From positions 1 to 64,000 of the forward strand of contig NZ_AKKA01000083.1 in assembly GCF_000282035.1 (NCBI RefSeq): a DNA stretch of 64,000 nt. Reading direction: 5' to 3'. The notes beneath the pieces are model-generated. The model was not told the DNA's origin. It saw nothing but the letters and a program-made list of their open reading frames with translations, and searched no databases. The DNA comes from Rhizobium sp. CF122. Lineage in GTDB: Bacteria; Pseudomonadota; Alphaproteobacteria; Rhizobiales; Rhizobiaceae. This document shows positions 35,423 through 44,458 of the stretch, one piece after another (within the stretch, counting starts at the first letter, position 1; every line of letters starts with the position of its first letter). Made by a program: the position numbers and the translations under genes.

Positions 35423-36406
35423 TCAGGTGAAGCAGATCTTGAGGTCGAGTTCGCCGAGCGGCCGCACACCGGCAAGCAGCGCGCTTGCCTCTTCCTTGTC
35501 GCGGTTCATCTGTTCCACAAGCGGCTCAAGGCCATCGAACTTCAATTCCGGGCGCAGATAGCCGAAGAACGACACCGAACAAATCTGCCCGTAGAGGTCG
35601 CCGCTGAAATCGAAGACGTAGGTCTCGAGCAGAGGCGCGCCGTTCTCGGTGACCGTCGGTCGGCGACCGTAGCTGGCGACACCATCGTGCAGCGTGCCAT
35701 CGGCAAGACGAAAGCGAACGGCATAGATACCCGCCTTGAGATCGGCTTCAGTGGGCAGTTGCATATTCGCGGTCGGAAAGCCGAGCTGACGGCCAAGCTT
35801 CTCGCCGCCGATCACTTCCGCTTCCACAGTATAGTGATAGCCGAGCATGGCGGCGGCCTCGCTGACATTGCCGTCCTTCAGCAGTTCGCGAACGTGGCTC
35901 GAAGACACCACATCGGTATTCTCGTCGCGAAACGCGTCGATCAACGTCACGCCGAACCCATATTTCTGACCGGCACCCATCAGGAAGGCCGGACCGCCTT
36001 CCCGGCCACGCCCGAAATGAAAGTTGAAGCCCGTTACGACCTCGGAGGCGCCGAGCCAATCCTTAAGGATCGAATGGATGAAATCATCCGCCGAGCGCTG
36101 CGAAAACTCCCTGTCGAACGGATACTCGATGACGGCGTTGAAGCCGATCGCTTCGAGGATACGCGCCTTGAGCGGCGCCGGCGTCAGGCGAAAGACCGGT
36201 TGATCCGGGCGAAAGACCGTGCGGGGGTGAGGCTCAAAGGTCAGGACCAGCGCCGGAATACCGCGCTGACTCGATATCTCCAGGGCCCGGTTCAGCACGG
36301 ACTGATGGCCCCGATGCACGCCGTCGAAGTTGCCGATGGCAATCACGCCGCCACGCAGGTGGGCCGGCAAGGGTTCGCGGGTCTCATTGCGGTGAAAAAC
36401 GGTCAT
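35423..36406 (-). CDS. ribF: Bifunctional riboflavin kinase/FMN adenylyltransferase
   Basis: 327 residues. The N-terminal adenylyltransferase part has IAIGNFDGVHRGHQSVL (HxGH-type) and SSSHVRELL; the C-terminal riboflavin kinase part has RQLGFPTANMQLP, the (G/P)TAN motif, and GVASYGRRPTV. It makes FMN and then FAD. It starts 28 bp downstream of the HAD gene at 36434 and before ileS, a common rhizobial order. Confidence 0.95.
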   Translation of the reverse strand: MTVFHRNETREPLPAHLRGGVIAIGNFDGVHRGHQSVLNRALEISSQRGIPALVLTFEPHPRTVFRPDQPVFRLTPAPLKARILEAIGFNAVIEYPFDREFSQRSADDFIHSILKDWLGASEVVTGFNFHFGRGREGGPAFLMGAGQKYGFGVTLIDAFRDENTDVVSSSHVRELLKDGNVSEAAAMLGYHYTVEAEVIGGEKLGRQLGFPTANMQLPTEADLKAGIYAVRFRLADGTLHDGVASYGRRPTVTENGAPLLETYVFDFSGDLYGQICSVSFFGYLRPELKFDGLEPLVEQMNRDKEEASALLAGVRPLGELDLKICFT

Positions 36407-36433
36407 CGGCTGGCTTTTCTCATGCGAGGCTCT

Positions 36434-37282
36434 TTATGCGAGACGGGGCATCCACCACTTCGGTGTCGCTTTTTCGCGTTCCAGATAGGCCGTGAGGATT
36501 GCCTCGTCGGTCTCTCCGTTCAGCGTGTATTCCTTCGCGTGGATGCCGCCGCTGATATAGAGGAGATCAAGGCCGTAATCGAGAGCGCCGCGAACATCGG
36601 TTGGCATGCCGTCCCCGATGGCAAGCACACGGCTCGGCGGAAAGTCGCCGTGGGCCTCGCGGGCGACCGACAAGACGGCGTCGTAGATCGGCTTGTGCGG
36701 CTTGCCTGCAATACGTGTCTGACCGCCGAGCTGATTGTAGTAAGCCGCCATCGCGCCGGCGCAGGGGATGATCTTGTGGCCGCGCTCGACAACCAGATCG
36801 GGGTTGGCGCAAATCATCGGCACGCCGCGCACCTGAAACGCCTTCAGCATCTCGGTGTAGTCTTCCGGGGTCTCGGTTTCATCGTCGAAGAAGCCCGTGC
36901 AGACAACGGAGTTCGCATCCCTTGCCTCGACGCGCTCCACGCCAAGACCCTCGAGGATCGCCTGGTCGCGATCCGGTCCGAGCAGAAACACCTTCTTGGG
37001 GCCCTCGGCGATGAGCCCGCGCGTGACGTCGCCCGATGTGACGATGCGGTCGTAGGCGCCATCCTGGATGCCGATCTGGCGAAGCTGCGTCACAACCTGC
37101 GGAGCGATACGCGGCGAATTGGTGATGAGAACAACGGTCAGCCCCTCGCCGCGCGCCGCTTCCAGCGCAGCTGCCGCTTTGGGGAACGGATCGACGCCGT
37201 TGTGCAAGACGCCCCAGACATCGCAGAACACCGCGTCATAGTGGCTGGTGATTTCCGCAAAGTTCTCGATCCGCTTGGCCAT
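36434..37282 (-). CDS. HAD-family hydrolase, TIGR01459/NagD-like class IIA
   Basis: 282 residues. Motif I is FCDVWGVLHNG, followed by VLITNSPR (motif II) and a C-terminal IGDGMPTDVRGALDYG (motif IV). The C2 cap lies between. TIGR01459 proteins are conserved in alphaproteobacteria; their substrate is unknown, although resemblance to NagD-type nucleotide or sugar phosphatases is clear. It precedes ribF, so a link to flavin phosphate metabolism is possible but unproven. Confidence 0.85.
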   Translation of the reverse strand: MAKRIENFAEITSHYDAVFCDVWGVLHNGVDPFPKAAAALEAARGEGLTVVLITNSPRIAPQVVTQLRQIGIQDGAYDRIVTSGDVTRGLIAEGPKKVFLLGPDRDQAILEGLGVERVEARDANSVVCTGFFDDETETPEDYTEMLKAFQVRGVPMICANPDLVVERGHKIIPCAGAMAAYYNQLGGQTRIAGKPHKPIYDAVLSVAREAHGDFPPSRVLAIGDGMPTDVRGALDYGLDLLYISGGIHAKEYTLNGETDEAILTAYLEREKATPKWWMPRLA

Positions 37283-37346
37283 TCCGATTTCCCGATCTCG
37301 TTAAGTCACGGCTGACATCGCAAAGGCCTGCCGGGATGGCAAGGCA

Positions 37347-37369
37347 TTTTGCAGTGAGCAACTGCAAAA
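37347..37369. repeat. Perfect hairpin between chrA and the HAD gene
   Basis: TTTTGCAGT and ACTGCAAAA flank a five-base loop. It lies 16 bp downstream of the chrA stop and about 65 bp upstream of the HAD-gene start (both minus strand). The arms end in A/T, so it could act as a bidirectional terminator or as an operator for the HAD-ribF-ileS unit. Confidence 0.5.
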
Positions 37370-37384
37370 ACCGGAAGCTGTCGA

Positions 37385-38797
37385 CTAGAAGACGGCGATG
37401 GCAGCCCTGACCAACAGGCCCGTGGCGGTGGATACTCCGATCACCGTCAGGATGCCGACCTTGAAGCGAAAGAGCAGAACGGACGCCAGGGCGAAGATCC
37501 CGAGTGCCGCGACATCGAGCGTCCACCACTGCGGCCAGGCAACGCTAACGATCGGCAGGCCGGTCTTCCCGGAAAGAAGCGCGACGCGGCCAACGTCGGC
37601 GAAGAGCACATGCAGGCCGAACCACAGTGCAAGATTGAGAATGACGCCGACAACCGCCGCGGTGATCGCCGAAAGGGCGGCCGAGAGGTTTTCGTTGTTG
37701 CGCAGTTTCTCGATGTAGGGAGCCCCGGCGAAGATCCAGATGAAGCTCGGTACGAACGTCGCCCATGCGGCGAGGAAGGCGCCGAGAACGCCACCGGCAA
37801 GCGGCGCCATCGCAATAGGGTTGCGATAGCCAGCGAGAAACCCAACGAAACAGAGGACGAGGACCAGCGGCCCAGGCGTCGTCTCTGCAAGTGCCAGTCC
37901 ATCGAGCATCTCACCGGGCTGCAGCCAGGCGTAATGGCCGACGGCAACCTGCGCGACATAGGAAAGGACGGCGTAGGCGCCTCCGAAGGTTATCACGGCC
38001 ATCTTGGAGAAAAAGATGAAGACCGCGCCGAACACATTGGTTTCGCCGCTCAGAGTTTCGGCGATCAGATCCGTGGGTGCATCAAGGCCACGAATGAAAA
38101 AGAGCGGCGACTGCCAGACGAGGATCCAGAACACGAGCACTACGAGCGGCCTTGCGATGGCATGCGTCGTGACCACAGGAAAATGCCGGTGCGAGGAGGT
38201 TTGCGGCAAGACTGGCGCGGCCAGCCGACGCTGGCGATGCTTCATCCATAGTAGGCCTGCTGCTCCGCCCGGGATGATAACCAGAGGAAACGGCAGGTTT
38301 AGAAGGAAGAGCGCCAGGAACGACGCTGCTGCCACATAATAATGAAATCGCTCTTTCAGCGCTCGGCGCCCCGCCCGGAGCAATGCCTCGATGACGATTG
38401 CCAGAACCGCAGCCTTCACGCCGAAGAAAAGCACGGGAAGCCAGGCGGCCTCCTGAAAAACGGCGTAGAGGCTCGATAGCGCCAGGATGACAAGGAAGCC
38501 CGGCAGAATGAACAGCAGGCCGGCAATGAGGCCGCCGCGCACGCCGTGGATCAACCAACCGATATAGGTTGCCAGTTGCTGGGCCTCGGGGCCTGGCAGC
38601 AGCATGCAGAAATTCAATCCATGCAGGAAACGTTCCTCGGAGATCCAGCGCTTCTCGTCGACAATCGTCTTATGCATGAGGGCGATCTGGCCGGCCGGCC
38701 CGCCGAAGCTCAGACAGCCAATCCGCGCCCAGACGCGAACCGCCTCCCGCAGCGTCGGCGCCGCCTCGATATCCCCTGCCGCGATCGCCTCATGCAC
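37385..38797 (-). CDS. chrA: Chromate efflux transporter, ChrA family
   Basis: 470 residues from a GTG at 38797, long-chain CHR type with two homologous halves. The first half has GCLSFGGPAGQIALMHKTIV and LPGPEAQQLATYIGWL; the second begins KMAVITFGGAYAVLSYV and has LDGLALAETTPGPLVL. About ten membrane segments are visible. ChrA expels chromate and gives resistance. The gene is divergent from groES and does not lie in a metal-resistance island. Confidence 0.92.
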   Translation of the reverse strand: MHEAIAAGDIEAAPTLREAVRVWARIGCLSFGGPAGQIALMHKTIVDEKRWISEERFLHGLNFCMLLPGPEAQQLATYIGWLIHGVRGGLIAGLLFILPGFLVILALSSLYAVFQEAAWLPVLFFGVKAAVLAIVIEALLRAGRRALKERFHYYVAAASFLALFLLNLPFPLVIIPGGAAGLLWMKHRQRRLAAPVLPQTSSHRHFPVVTTHAIARPLVVLVFWILVWQSPLFFIRGLDAPTDLIAETLSGETNVFGAVFIFFSKMAVITFGGAYAVLSYVAQVAVGHYAWLQPGEMLDGLALAETTPGPLVLVLCFVGFLAGYRNPIAMAPLAGGVLGAFLAAWATFVPSFIWIFAGAPYIEKLRNNENLSAALSAITAAVVGVILNLALWFGLHVLFADVGRVALLSGKTGLPIVSVAWPQWWTLDVAALGIFALASVLLFRFKVGILTVIGVSTATGLLVRAAIAVF

Positions 38798-38996
38798 GGT
38801 TGCCGCCCCTCTCGCCTCAAGGCGCTCGATATCATCGGCACGCCTTTACGACAATCCTGGCGCAGACAGGGCTGCAACTAACTTTTCGAAGACAAAAGCC
38901 TAGGGGATGCTCGATCGTCGCATAGGCTGTCGCACTTCCGACAAGGATGTGCTGTTAAGGCTGTTGCGAGGACGGCGAAGAAAAATTGCGGCCGTT

Positions 38997-39025
38997 CTTG
39001 ACTCCCCGCTAGGCCACTCCTAAAT
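38997..39025 (+). promoter_or_regulatory. RpoH-type (heat shock) promoter of groESL
   Basis: CTTG at 38997-39000 and CCTAAAT at 39019-39025 are separated by 18 nt, close to the alphaproteobacterial sigma-32 pattern CTTG-N17/18-CYTAT. The CIRCE element begins 10 bp further on, inside the expected transcribed start region. Confidence 0.6.
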
Positions 39026-39034
39026 GCTGCCTCG

Positions 39035-39061
39035 CTAGCACTCACCAAGGACGAGTGCTAA
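39035..39061 (+). promoter_or_regulatory. CIRCE element (HrcA operator) of groESL
   Basis: TAGCACTC (39036-39043), nine bases, GAGTGCTA (39053-39060): the conserved CIRCE inverted repeat, differing from the TTAGCACTC consensus only at one outer base. HrcA bound here represses groESL at normal temperature. It lies 59 bp upstream of the groES ATG. Confidence 0.95.
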
Positions 39062-39119
39062 CACCATCCGTGCAGGCCGCTCTCGGCCTGTGAGTGTCAT
39101 TTGATCGAGGGATTAGACA

Positions 39120-39416
39120 ATGGCAAGCACCAACTTCCGCCCCCTTCACGATCGCGTCGTTGTTCGCCGCGTTGAGTCCGAAGAAAAGACCAAGGGCGGC
39201 ATCATCATTCCCGACACCGCCAAGGAAAAGCCGCAGGAAGGCGAAATCGTCGCCGTCGGCTCCGGCGCTCGTGACGAGTCCGGCAAGGTCGTCGCTCTCG
39301 ACGTCAAGGCTGGTGATCGCGTTCTGTTCGGCAAGTGGTCCGGCACCGAAGTCAAGATCAACGGCGAAGACCTTCTGATCATGAAGGAAGCCGACATCAT
39401 GGGCATCATCGGCTAA
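39120..39416 (+). CDS. groES: Co-chaperonin GroES
   Basis: 98 residues, normal length. FRPLHDRVVVRRVESEEKTK at the start and the mobile loop region GGIIIPDTAKEKPQEGEIVAVG are typical, as is the end LIMKEADIMGIIG. It forms the heptameric lid of GroEL. GAGGGA precedes the ATG. It shares an operon with groEL under CIRCE/HrcA and a probable RpoH promoter. Confidence 0.98.
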   Translation: MASTNFRPLHDRVVVRRVESEEKTKGGIIIPDTAKEKPQEGEIVAVGSGARDESGKVVALDVKAGDRVLFGKWSGTEVKINGEDLLIMKEADIMGIIG

Positions 39417-39489
39417 TCAGCCGCTTTTCCCTTTCCGATTTTAGCTACGGGCCCAAAGCCCGGACAACTCGAATTCAGGAGTTTCAATC

Positions 39490-41130
39490 ATGGCAGCTAA
39501 AGAAATCAAGTTCGGCCGCACCGCGCGCGAAAAGATGCTGCGTGGCGTCGACATTCTCGCTGACGCAGTGAAGGTAACGCTCGGCCCGAAGGGTCGTAAC
39601 GTCATCATCGACAAGTCCTTCGGCGCTCCGCGCATCACCAAGGACGGCGTTTCGGTCGCCAAGGAAATCGAACTGGAAGACAAGTTCGAAAACATGGGCG
39701 CCCAGATGGTCCGCGAAGTTGCTTCGAAGACCAACGACATCGCCGGCGACGGCACGACCACCGCAACGGTTCTCGCTCAGGCGATCGTTCGCGAAGGCGC
39801 CAAGGCAGTTGCTGCCGGCATGAACCCGATGGACCTGAAGCGCGGTATCGACCTCGCTGTTGCTGAAGTCGTCAAGGATCTTCAGGCCAAGGCCAAGAAG
39901 ATCAACACGTCGGAAGAAGTTGCCCAGGTCGGCACGATCTCCGCAAACGGCGAAAAGCAGATCGGTCTCGACATTGCTGAAGCAATGCAGAAGGTCGGCA
40001 ACGAAGGCGTTATCACCGTCGAAGAAGCCAAGACCGCTGAAACCGAACTCGAAGTCGTCGAAGGCATGCAGTTCGACCGCGGCTACCTCAGCCCGTACTT
40101 CGTCACCAACCCGGAAAAGATGGTTGCTGACCTCGAAGACGCCTTCATCCTCCTGCACGAGAAGAAGCTTTCGAACCTCCAGGCTATGCTCCCGGTTCTC
40201 GAAGCTGTCGTTCAGACCGGCAAGCCGCTCCTCATCATCGCTGAAGACGTCGAAGGCGAAGCCCTTGCTACGCTCGTCGTCAACAAGCTGCGCGGCGGCC
40301 TGAAGATTGCTGCTGTCAAGGCTCCGGGCTTCGGCGATCGCCGCAAGGCAATGCTCGAAGACATCGCGATCCTTACCGGCGGCACGGTCATTTCCGAAGA
40401 CCTCGGCATCAAGCTCGAGTCGGTTACCCTCGACATGCTCGGCCGCGCCAAGAAGGTTTCGATCTCCAAGGAAAACACGACGATCGTCGACGGTTCGGGC
40501 GCCAAGTCCGACATCGAAGGCCGCGTTGCCCAGATCAAGGCCCAGATCGAAGAAACTACCTCCGACTACGACCGCGAAAAGCTGCAGGAGCGTCTTGCTA
40601 AGCTCGCTGGCGGCGTTGCCGTCATCCGCGTCGGCGGCTCGACGGAAGTCGAAGTGAAGGAAAAGAAGGACCGCATCGACGACGCGCTCAACGCGACGCG
40701 CGCTGCTGTTCAGGAAGGTATCGTACCGGGCGGCGGCGTTGCCCTGCTGCGTTCCTCCGCCAAGATCTCGGCCAAGGGCGAGAACGACGACCAGGACGCC
40801 GGTATCAACATCGTTCGCCGCGCTCTGCAGGCTCCGGCCCGTCAGATCGCCGAGAACGCTGGTGATGAAGCTTCGATCGTTGTCGGCAAGATCCTCGAGA
40901 AGGGCGAAGACAACTTCGGTTACAACGCCCAGACCGGCGAATACGGCGACATGATCGCCATGGGTATCGTCGACCCGGTCAAGGTTGTTCGCACGGCTCT
41001 GCAGGACGCAGCTTCGGTTGCTTCGCTGCTGATCACCACCGAAGCCATGATCGCCGAGCTGCCAAAGAAGGACGCTCCGGCTGGCATGCCGGGCGGCATG
41101 GGCGGCATGGGCGGCATGGACATGATGTGA
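39490..41130 (+). CDS. groEL: Chaperonin GroEL (60 kDa)
   Basis: 546 residues. VTLGPKGRNVIIDKS, GDGTTTATVLAQAI and AAVQEGIVPGGGVALLR are the expected signatures, and it ends with the Gly/Met tail GGMGGMGGMDMM. GroEL folds cytosolic proteins together with GroES. AGGAGTTTCAATC precedes the ATG, 73 bp after groES. Codon use is strongly biased to C/G endings, as expected of a highly expressed gene. Rhizobia usually carry several groEL copies; this one has the CIRCE element. Confidence 0.98.
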   Translation: MAAKEIKFGRTAREKMLRGVDILADAVKVTLGPKGRNVIIDKSFGAPRITKDGVSVAKEIELEDKFENMGAQMVREVASKTNDIAGDGTTTATVLAQAIVREGAKAVAAGMNPMDLKRGIDLAVAEVVKDLQAKAKKINTSEEVAQVGTISANGEKQIGLDIAEAMQKVGNEGVITVEEAKTAETELEVVEGMQFDRGYLSPYFVTNPEKMVADLEDAFILLHEKKLSNLQAMLPVLEAVVQTGKPLLIIAEDVEGEALATLVVNKLRGGLKIAAVKAPGFGDRRKAMLEDIAILTGGTVISEDLGIKLESVTLDMLGRAKKVSISKENTTIVDGSGAKSDIEGRVAQIKAQIEETTSDYDREKLQERLAKLAGGVAVIRVGGSTEVEVKEKKDRIDDALNATRAAVQEGIVPGGGVALLRSSAKISAKGENDDQDAGINIVRRALQAPARQIAENAGDEASIVVGKILEKGEDNFGYNAQTGEYGDMIAMGIVDPVKVVRTALQDAASVASLLITTEAMIAELPKKDAPAGMPGGMGGMGGMDMM

Positions 41131-41200
41131 TAGGCCGAAAGCCTATCGCAGGAATTGTCTGTAAAGCTTCACTGATCCACTTCAGGTATCCCGGAATAGG

Positions 41201-41229
41201 AAGGGCGGTCTTCGGACCGCCCTTTTTTG
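41201..41229 (+). terminator. Terminator of groESL
   Basis: GGGCGGTC-TTCG-GACCGCCC is an eight-base-pair stem with a stable UUCG tetraloop, followed by TTTTTTGTTT. Confidence 0.95.
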
Positions 41230-41875
41230 TTTCGCACCTGATTCGTCGCCCCCACCCTCCAGCTTTTTCAATCGATAGCTGAAACGTTTAATCAGAGTCG
41301 TGAGCAACCCTCGCATTGGGCGAAGCTTTCGCAAAACTTGTGGCGCTGTATTTTTTCTTTCACAGGCTGATTTCTCTCGCGGTGCAATTTTCTACACATT
41401 TCAGCGCGAGGAACCGCAGTGAAACCGTTTGCACGTCAAGAACTTGCGAAATTTTTGCTATTTCCTGGCGTCCAGGAGCGTCTTCGGGTGTATTTTCCAC
41501 TCGCAGTAGAGATCTGCAGTGCGCAAAAAGCCGATTGCTGTTTGCATAAAAGACCGATAAATCCGCGTTGCATTCGGCGCGCGTTCATCGGCCGACGGTC
41601 GCTATCCCATATCGATCCTGACCATGGGGCGCGAGACCGAGTTCGGGAAAAACCCCTCCCGAAAATATATCATAAGTTGTGTAACGTGCCGAGAAATTGG
41701 ACGCGGTTCCGCCAGAGGGACCGGCAATCCAAACCCCATTTCCCGGTCGCCCGCGCATGATGCGCGGCGCAGCATGAACCTGCTCATTTTTGCCGGACGT
41801 GTAGCGGGGGAAGCTGCACCTAAGCTGGGGAAAAATTTGTTCAAAATCGCAAGAACCAACGCCGCAGCGCCGCTC
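41230..41875. other. Long AT-richer intergenic region
   Basis: About 645 nt with no supported gene. Base composition is lower in GC than in the flanking genes, with several A/T tracts (around 41350, 41450 and 41660). Short open frames here have no ribosome site. It may hold the promoter and leader of the PAS gene, or a small RNA; no secondary structure with a T-run was seen by eye. Confidence 0.45.
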
Positions 41876-42283
41876 ATGCCGGGCTCACTGGATATCAGCA
41901 ATCATGATCCTGAAATGCTGGCGCAGTTTTCCATTTCGGAAACCTGGGTCGGAGACTTCTCCACCGGCGTGATCCACCTCAAGGAATGGAGTGCCATGCT
42001 GCACGGGCTTCCCGCGCGGGAATGCGGGCTTCTCAGCCTCATGCGCTGTTACGACCCGAAGGATCACGACCGCATCCTGGAGCTCTTCGAACAGGCTGCG
42101 ACGCTTTCTTCTTCCTTCTGCTTTTCGACCACGATCATGATGCCGAACGGCTTCCGTCAACCATTGTTCTGCATGGGGGAGTCGAACGGTCACGACGACG
42201 CCTACAGCGGCAGCATGCTTGGTGTCTTCGTCTTTCCTCGATTCAAGACGAATGCCGGCAGCGAGTTCGCGCGGCGCCAATAG
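41876..42283 (+). CDS. Stand-alone PAS-domain protein
   Basis: 135 residues from the ATG at 41876; an ATG at 41774 would add 34 residues with less typical codon use, and neither has a clear ribosome site. The sequence (ISETWVGDFSTGVIHLKEWS, then LPARECGLLSLMRCYDPKDH and SSSFCFSTTIMMPNG) resembles a PAS_3 fold of the kind placed before HWE kinases. No kinase or other output domain is attached. It may act as an adaptor; its partner is unknown. Confidence 0.65.
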   Translation: MPGSLDISNHDPEMLAQFSISETWVGDFSTGVIHLKEWSAMLHGLPARECGLLSLMRCYDPKDHDRILELFEQAATLSSSFCFSTTIMMPNGFRQPLFCMGESNGHDDAYSGSMLGVFVFPRFKTNAGSEFARRQ

Positions 42284-42300
42284 AAGCGTCCGCCACACAC

Positions 42301-42333
42301 AAAAAGCCGGGCCCTTTGGAACCGGCTTTTTCT
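42301..42333. terminator. Bidirectional terminator between the PAS and GST genes
   Basis: AAAAAGCCGG and CCGGCTTTTT form a stem around a ten-base loop, with T-runs on either strand. The PAS gene (+) ends 18 bp before it and the GST gene (-) ends 17 bp after. Confidence 0.85.
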
Positions 42334-42349
42334 TTGCCTTGGCTCGGCT

Positions 42350-43060
42350 TTAGGCAGGGCGCGCAGGTATATTCAAGCCCTTTTCGGATGCTGGCCGAGC
42401 GATGCAGCGCTCAAGCCAGGCCATCACCGCCGGAAAGCTCTTATAATCAAGCACTTCGCGGCCGCCATAGAACACGTCGGCACCACGGAGCCACGGGAAG
42501 GTGGCGATATCGGCGATCGTATAAAGGTCGCCCATGATCCACTGGCGGCCCTGCAGCCGCGCTTCCAGCACGCTCAGCAGCCGCTTGGATTCGTCACGGT
42601 AGCGCTCCATCGGGTAGGAGTTGTTGGCGACCTTGTCGGCCGCGAACTTGTAGAAGTGCCCGAACTGACCGAACATCGGCCCGATACCGGCCATCTGGAA
42701 GAAGACCCACTGGATCGTCTCATAGCGTCCTGCCGCATCGGCAGGAATGAGTTTGCCTGTCTTCTCAGCGAGATAGAGCAGGATGGCACCGGATTCGAAA
42801 ATGCCGATCGGCTTTCCATCCGGGCCATTGGGATCGATGATCGCCGGGATGCGGCCGTTCGGGTTAAGCGACACGAACTCCGGAGACTTCTGGTCATTCG
42901 TGCTGAACGAAATCAGATGCGGCTCGTAGGGTAAGCCAAGCTCTTCAAGCGCGATCGATATCTTGACGCCGTTCGGCGTCGGCAACGAGTAAAGCTGGAT
43001 AACGTTGGAATCCGCTGATGGCCAGCGCGTCGTGATCGGAAAAGCGGAAAGATCTTCCAT
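42350..43060 (-). CDS. Glutathione S-transferase, Ure2/YghU-like
   Basis: 236 residues from the ATG at 43060, which has GGAGA at a good distance; upstream ATGs are not so placed. The thioredoxin-like N-terminal domain has IQLYSLPTPNGVKISIALEE and LNPNGRIPAIIDP with FESGAILLYLAEK, and the helical C-terminal domain has MGDLYTIADIATFPWL. This matches the nu-class/YghU-type transferases that use glutathione for peroxide or disulfide chemistry. It is divergent from doxX. Confidence 0.9.
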   Translation of the reverse strand: MEDLSAFPITTRWPSADSNVIQLYSLPTPNGVKISIALEELGLPYEPHLISFSTNDQKSPEFVSLNPNGRIPAIIDPNGPDGKPIGIFESGAILLYLAEKTGKLIPADAAGRYETIQWVFFQMAGIGPMFGQFGHFYKFAADKVANNSYPMERYRDESKRLLSVLEARLQGRQWIMGDLYTIADIATFPWLRGADVFYGGREVLDYKSFPAVMAWLERCIARPASEKGLNIPARPA

Positions 43061-43278
43061 TGGGGTCTCCATCTTGGGCGGCCGACCATAGAAGAGGGGT
43101 ATCGCCGATGGCAAGCCGACTTCGTCGTCGATCCATCGTTCAATAATAGAGAACGAACTGTCCCCTTCCGTCTATCTTTCCACGACAGCAAAAAAAGGCG
43201 ACAAAACGGCATGCGAGGTCGAAACCGTGCCGGGGAGCACAACGACCTCAAACGCCATTCAAACGGAGACATTGTCCC

Positions 43279-43707
43279 ATGTCGAATACCAACAACGCCA
43301 TCATTCTCGTCGCTCGCATTCTCCTCTCCTTCATGTTCATCCTTGCTGGCTTCGGCAAGCTCACGGACGTCGCTGGCACTGCCGGCATGATCGCCGGCGC
43401 TGGCCTTCCTGCTGCTACCGCCCTTGCCTATCTCGCCGGCGCCTTCGAGCTGGTGACGGGCCTTGCCGTTCTCGTCGGCTTCCAGACGAAGATCGTCGGT
43501 TGGCTGCTCGCCGTCTTCTGTGTCTTCACGGCCGTCCTCTTCCACCTGCCCTACGCCAGCGGCGCGGAACTGGTTAACATCCTGAACCAGATCATGGTCA
43601 TGAAGAACGTCACGCTGGCCGGCGCCTACATCCTGCTCGCCACCTACGGCCCGGGCGTCTACTCGCTCGATGCACGCCGCGGCGCCTACGCCACCACCCA
43701 AGCATGA
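43279..43707 (+). CDS. DoxX-family membrane protein
   Basis: 142 residues with four hydrophobic segments (about 8-28, 48-68, 74-95, 108-128). The N-terminus NAIILVARILLSFMFILAGF, then GKLTDVAGTAGM, is the DoxX signature. DoxX/DoxD proteins are membrane parts linked to redox defence or surface thiol homeostasis. It is divergent from a GST and carries a GGAGACATT site before the ATG. Confidence 0.88.
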   Translation: MSNTNNAIILVARILLSFMFILAGFGKLTDVAGTAGMIAGAGLPAATALAYLAGAFELVTGLAVLVGFQTKIVGWLLAVFCVFTAVLFHLPYASGAELVNILNQIMVMKNVTLAGAYILLATYGPGVYSLDARRGAYATTQA

Positions 43708-43711
43708 AGAA

Positions 43712-43739
43712 CCCGCCGTCACCAGACGGCGGTTTTTTT
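43712..43739 (+). terminator. Terminator after doxX
   Basis: CCGCCGTC-ACCA-GACGGCGG stem followed by TTTTTTT, 6 bp after the stop codon. Confidence 0.93.
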
Positions 43740-43762
43740 CGTGCCTGACGATTTTGAGACGG

Positions 43763-44458
43763 TCAGAGCGCCGAACGAACGGCGTCTACCAGTCCCTGGA
43801 CTGTGGCGTCGTTCACATGGCTTTCTTTGCGCGCCCTGACGAAGCAAGCCTCGGAGCGAAGAATGACGCCATCGGACAGGATCTTCAGGTTGTTTGCACG
43901 AAGGGTCGAGCCGGTCGAGGTGATATCGACGATGATGTCGGCGGAACCTGAGGCCGGCGCCCCTTCCGTTGCCCCAAGGCTCTCGACGATGCGGTAGAGC
44001 TGGATGCCGTGCTGACTGGAGAAGAACTGTTGCGTCAGCCGCCAGTATTTCGTGGCGATCGCCAGGCGCCGGCCGTGGCGGGCGCGGAAATCGGAGGCAA
44101 CATCGCCGAGGTCGGCCATGGTGTCGACATCGAGCCAGATTTCCGGGACAGCAACCACGACATCAGCGTGGCCGAAACCGAGACGGGCACAGACCTCCAC
44201 ACGCTTATCCGCCTCCGCCAGCCCCTCGCGGATAAGATCCTCACCGGTGACGCCGAAATCGACCGTGCCGTTGCCGAGCTCGCGGGAAATCTCGGAGGCG
44301 GAGAGGAAGGCCACTTCGACGTCGTCCCATCCCTCAACCCGTCCGCGATAGGAGCGATCGTTGCCGACAGCGGTGATTCTGATGCCGGCGCGTTCGAAGA
44401 TCGCCGAAGCATCGTCTTTCATGCGGCCCTTAGAGGGCAGTGCGATGGTAATCGTCAT
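43763..44458 (-). CDS. hisG: ATP phosphoribosyltransferase, short form
   Basis: 231 residues, the short HisG form, which needs HisZ for activity and feedback control. It has ITIALPSKGRMKDDA at the start and the PRPP-binding-like ADIIVDITSTGSTLRANNL. It catalyses the first step of histidine synthesis. The ATG shares a base with the hisZ stop codon (TGATG), so the two subunits are translated together. It is the last gene of hisS-hisZ-hisG. Confidence 0.95.
   Translation of the reverse strand: MTITIALPSKGRMKDDASAIFERAGIRITAVGNDRSYRGRVEGWDDVEVAFLSASEISRELGNGTVDFGVTGEDLIREGLAEADKRVEVCARLGFGHADVVVAVPEIWLDVDTMADLGDVASDFRARHGRRLAIATKYWRLTQQFFSSQHGIQLYRIVESLGATEGAPASGSADIIVDITSTGSTLRANNLKILSDGVILRSEACFVRARKESHVNDATVQGLVDAVRSAL

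Noticed and set aside
35687..37315. 542-codon plus-strand frame across ribF and the HAD gene
   Set aside because: Antisense shadow spanning two well-supported genes.
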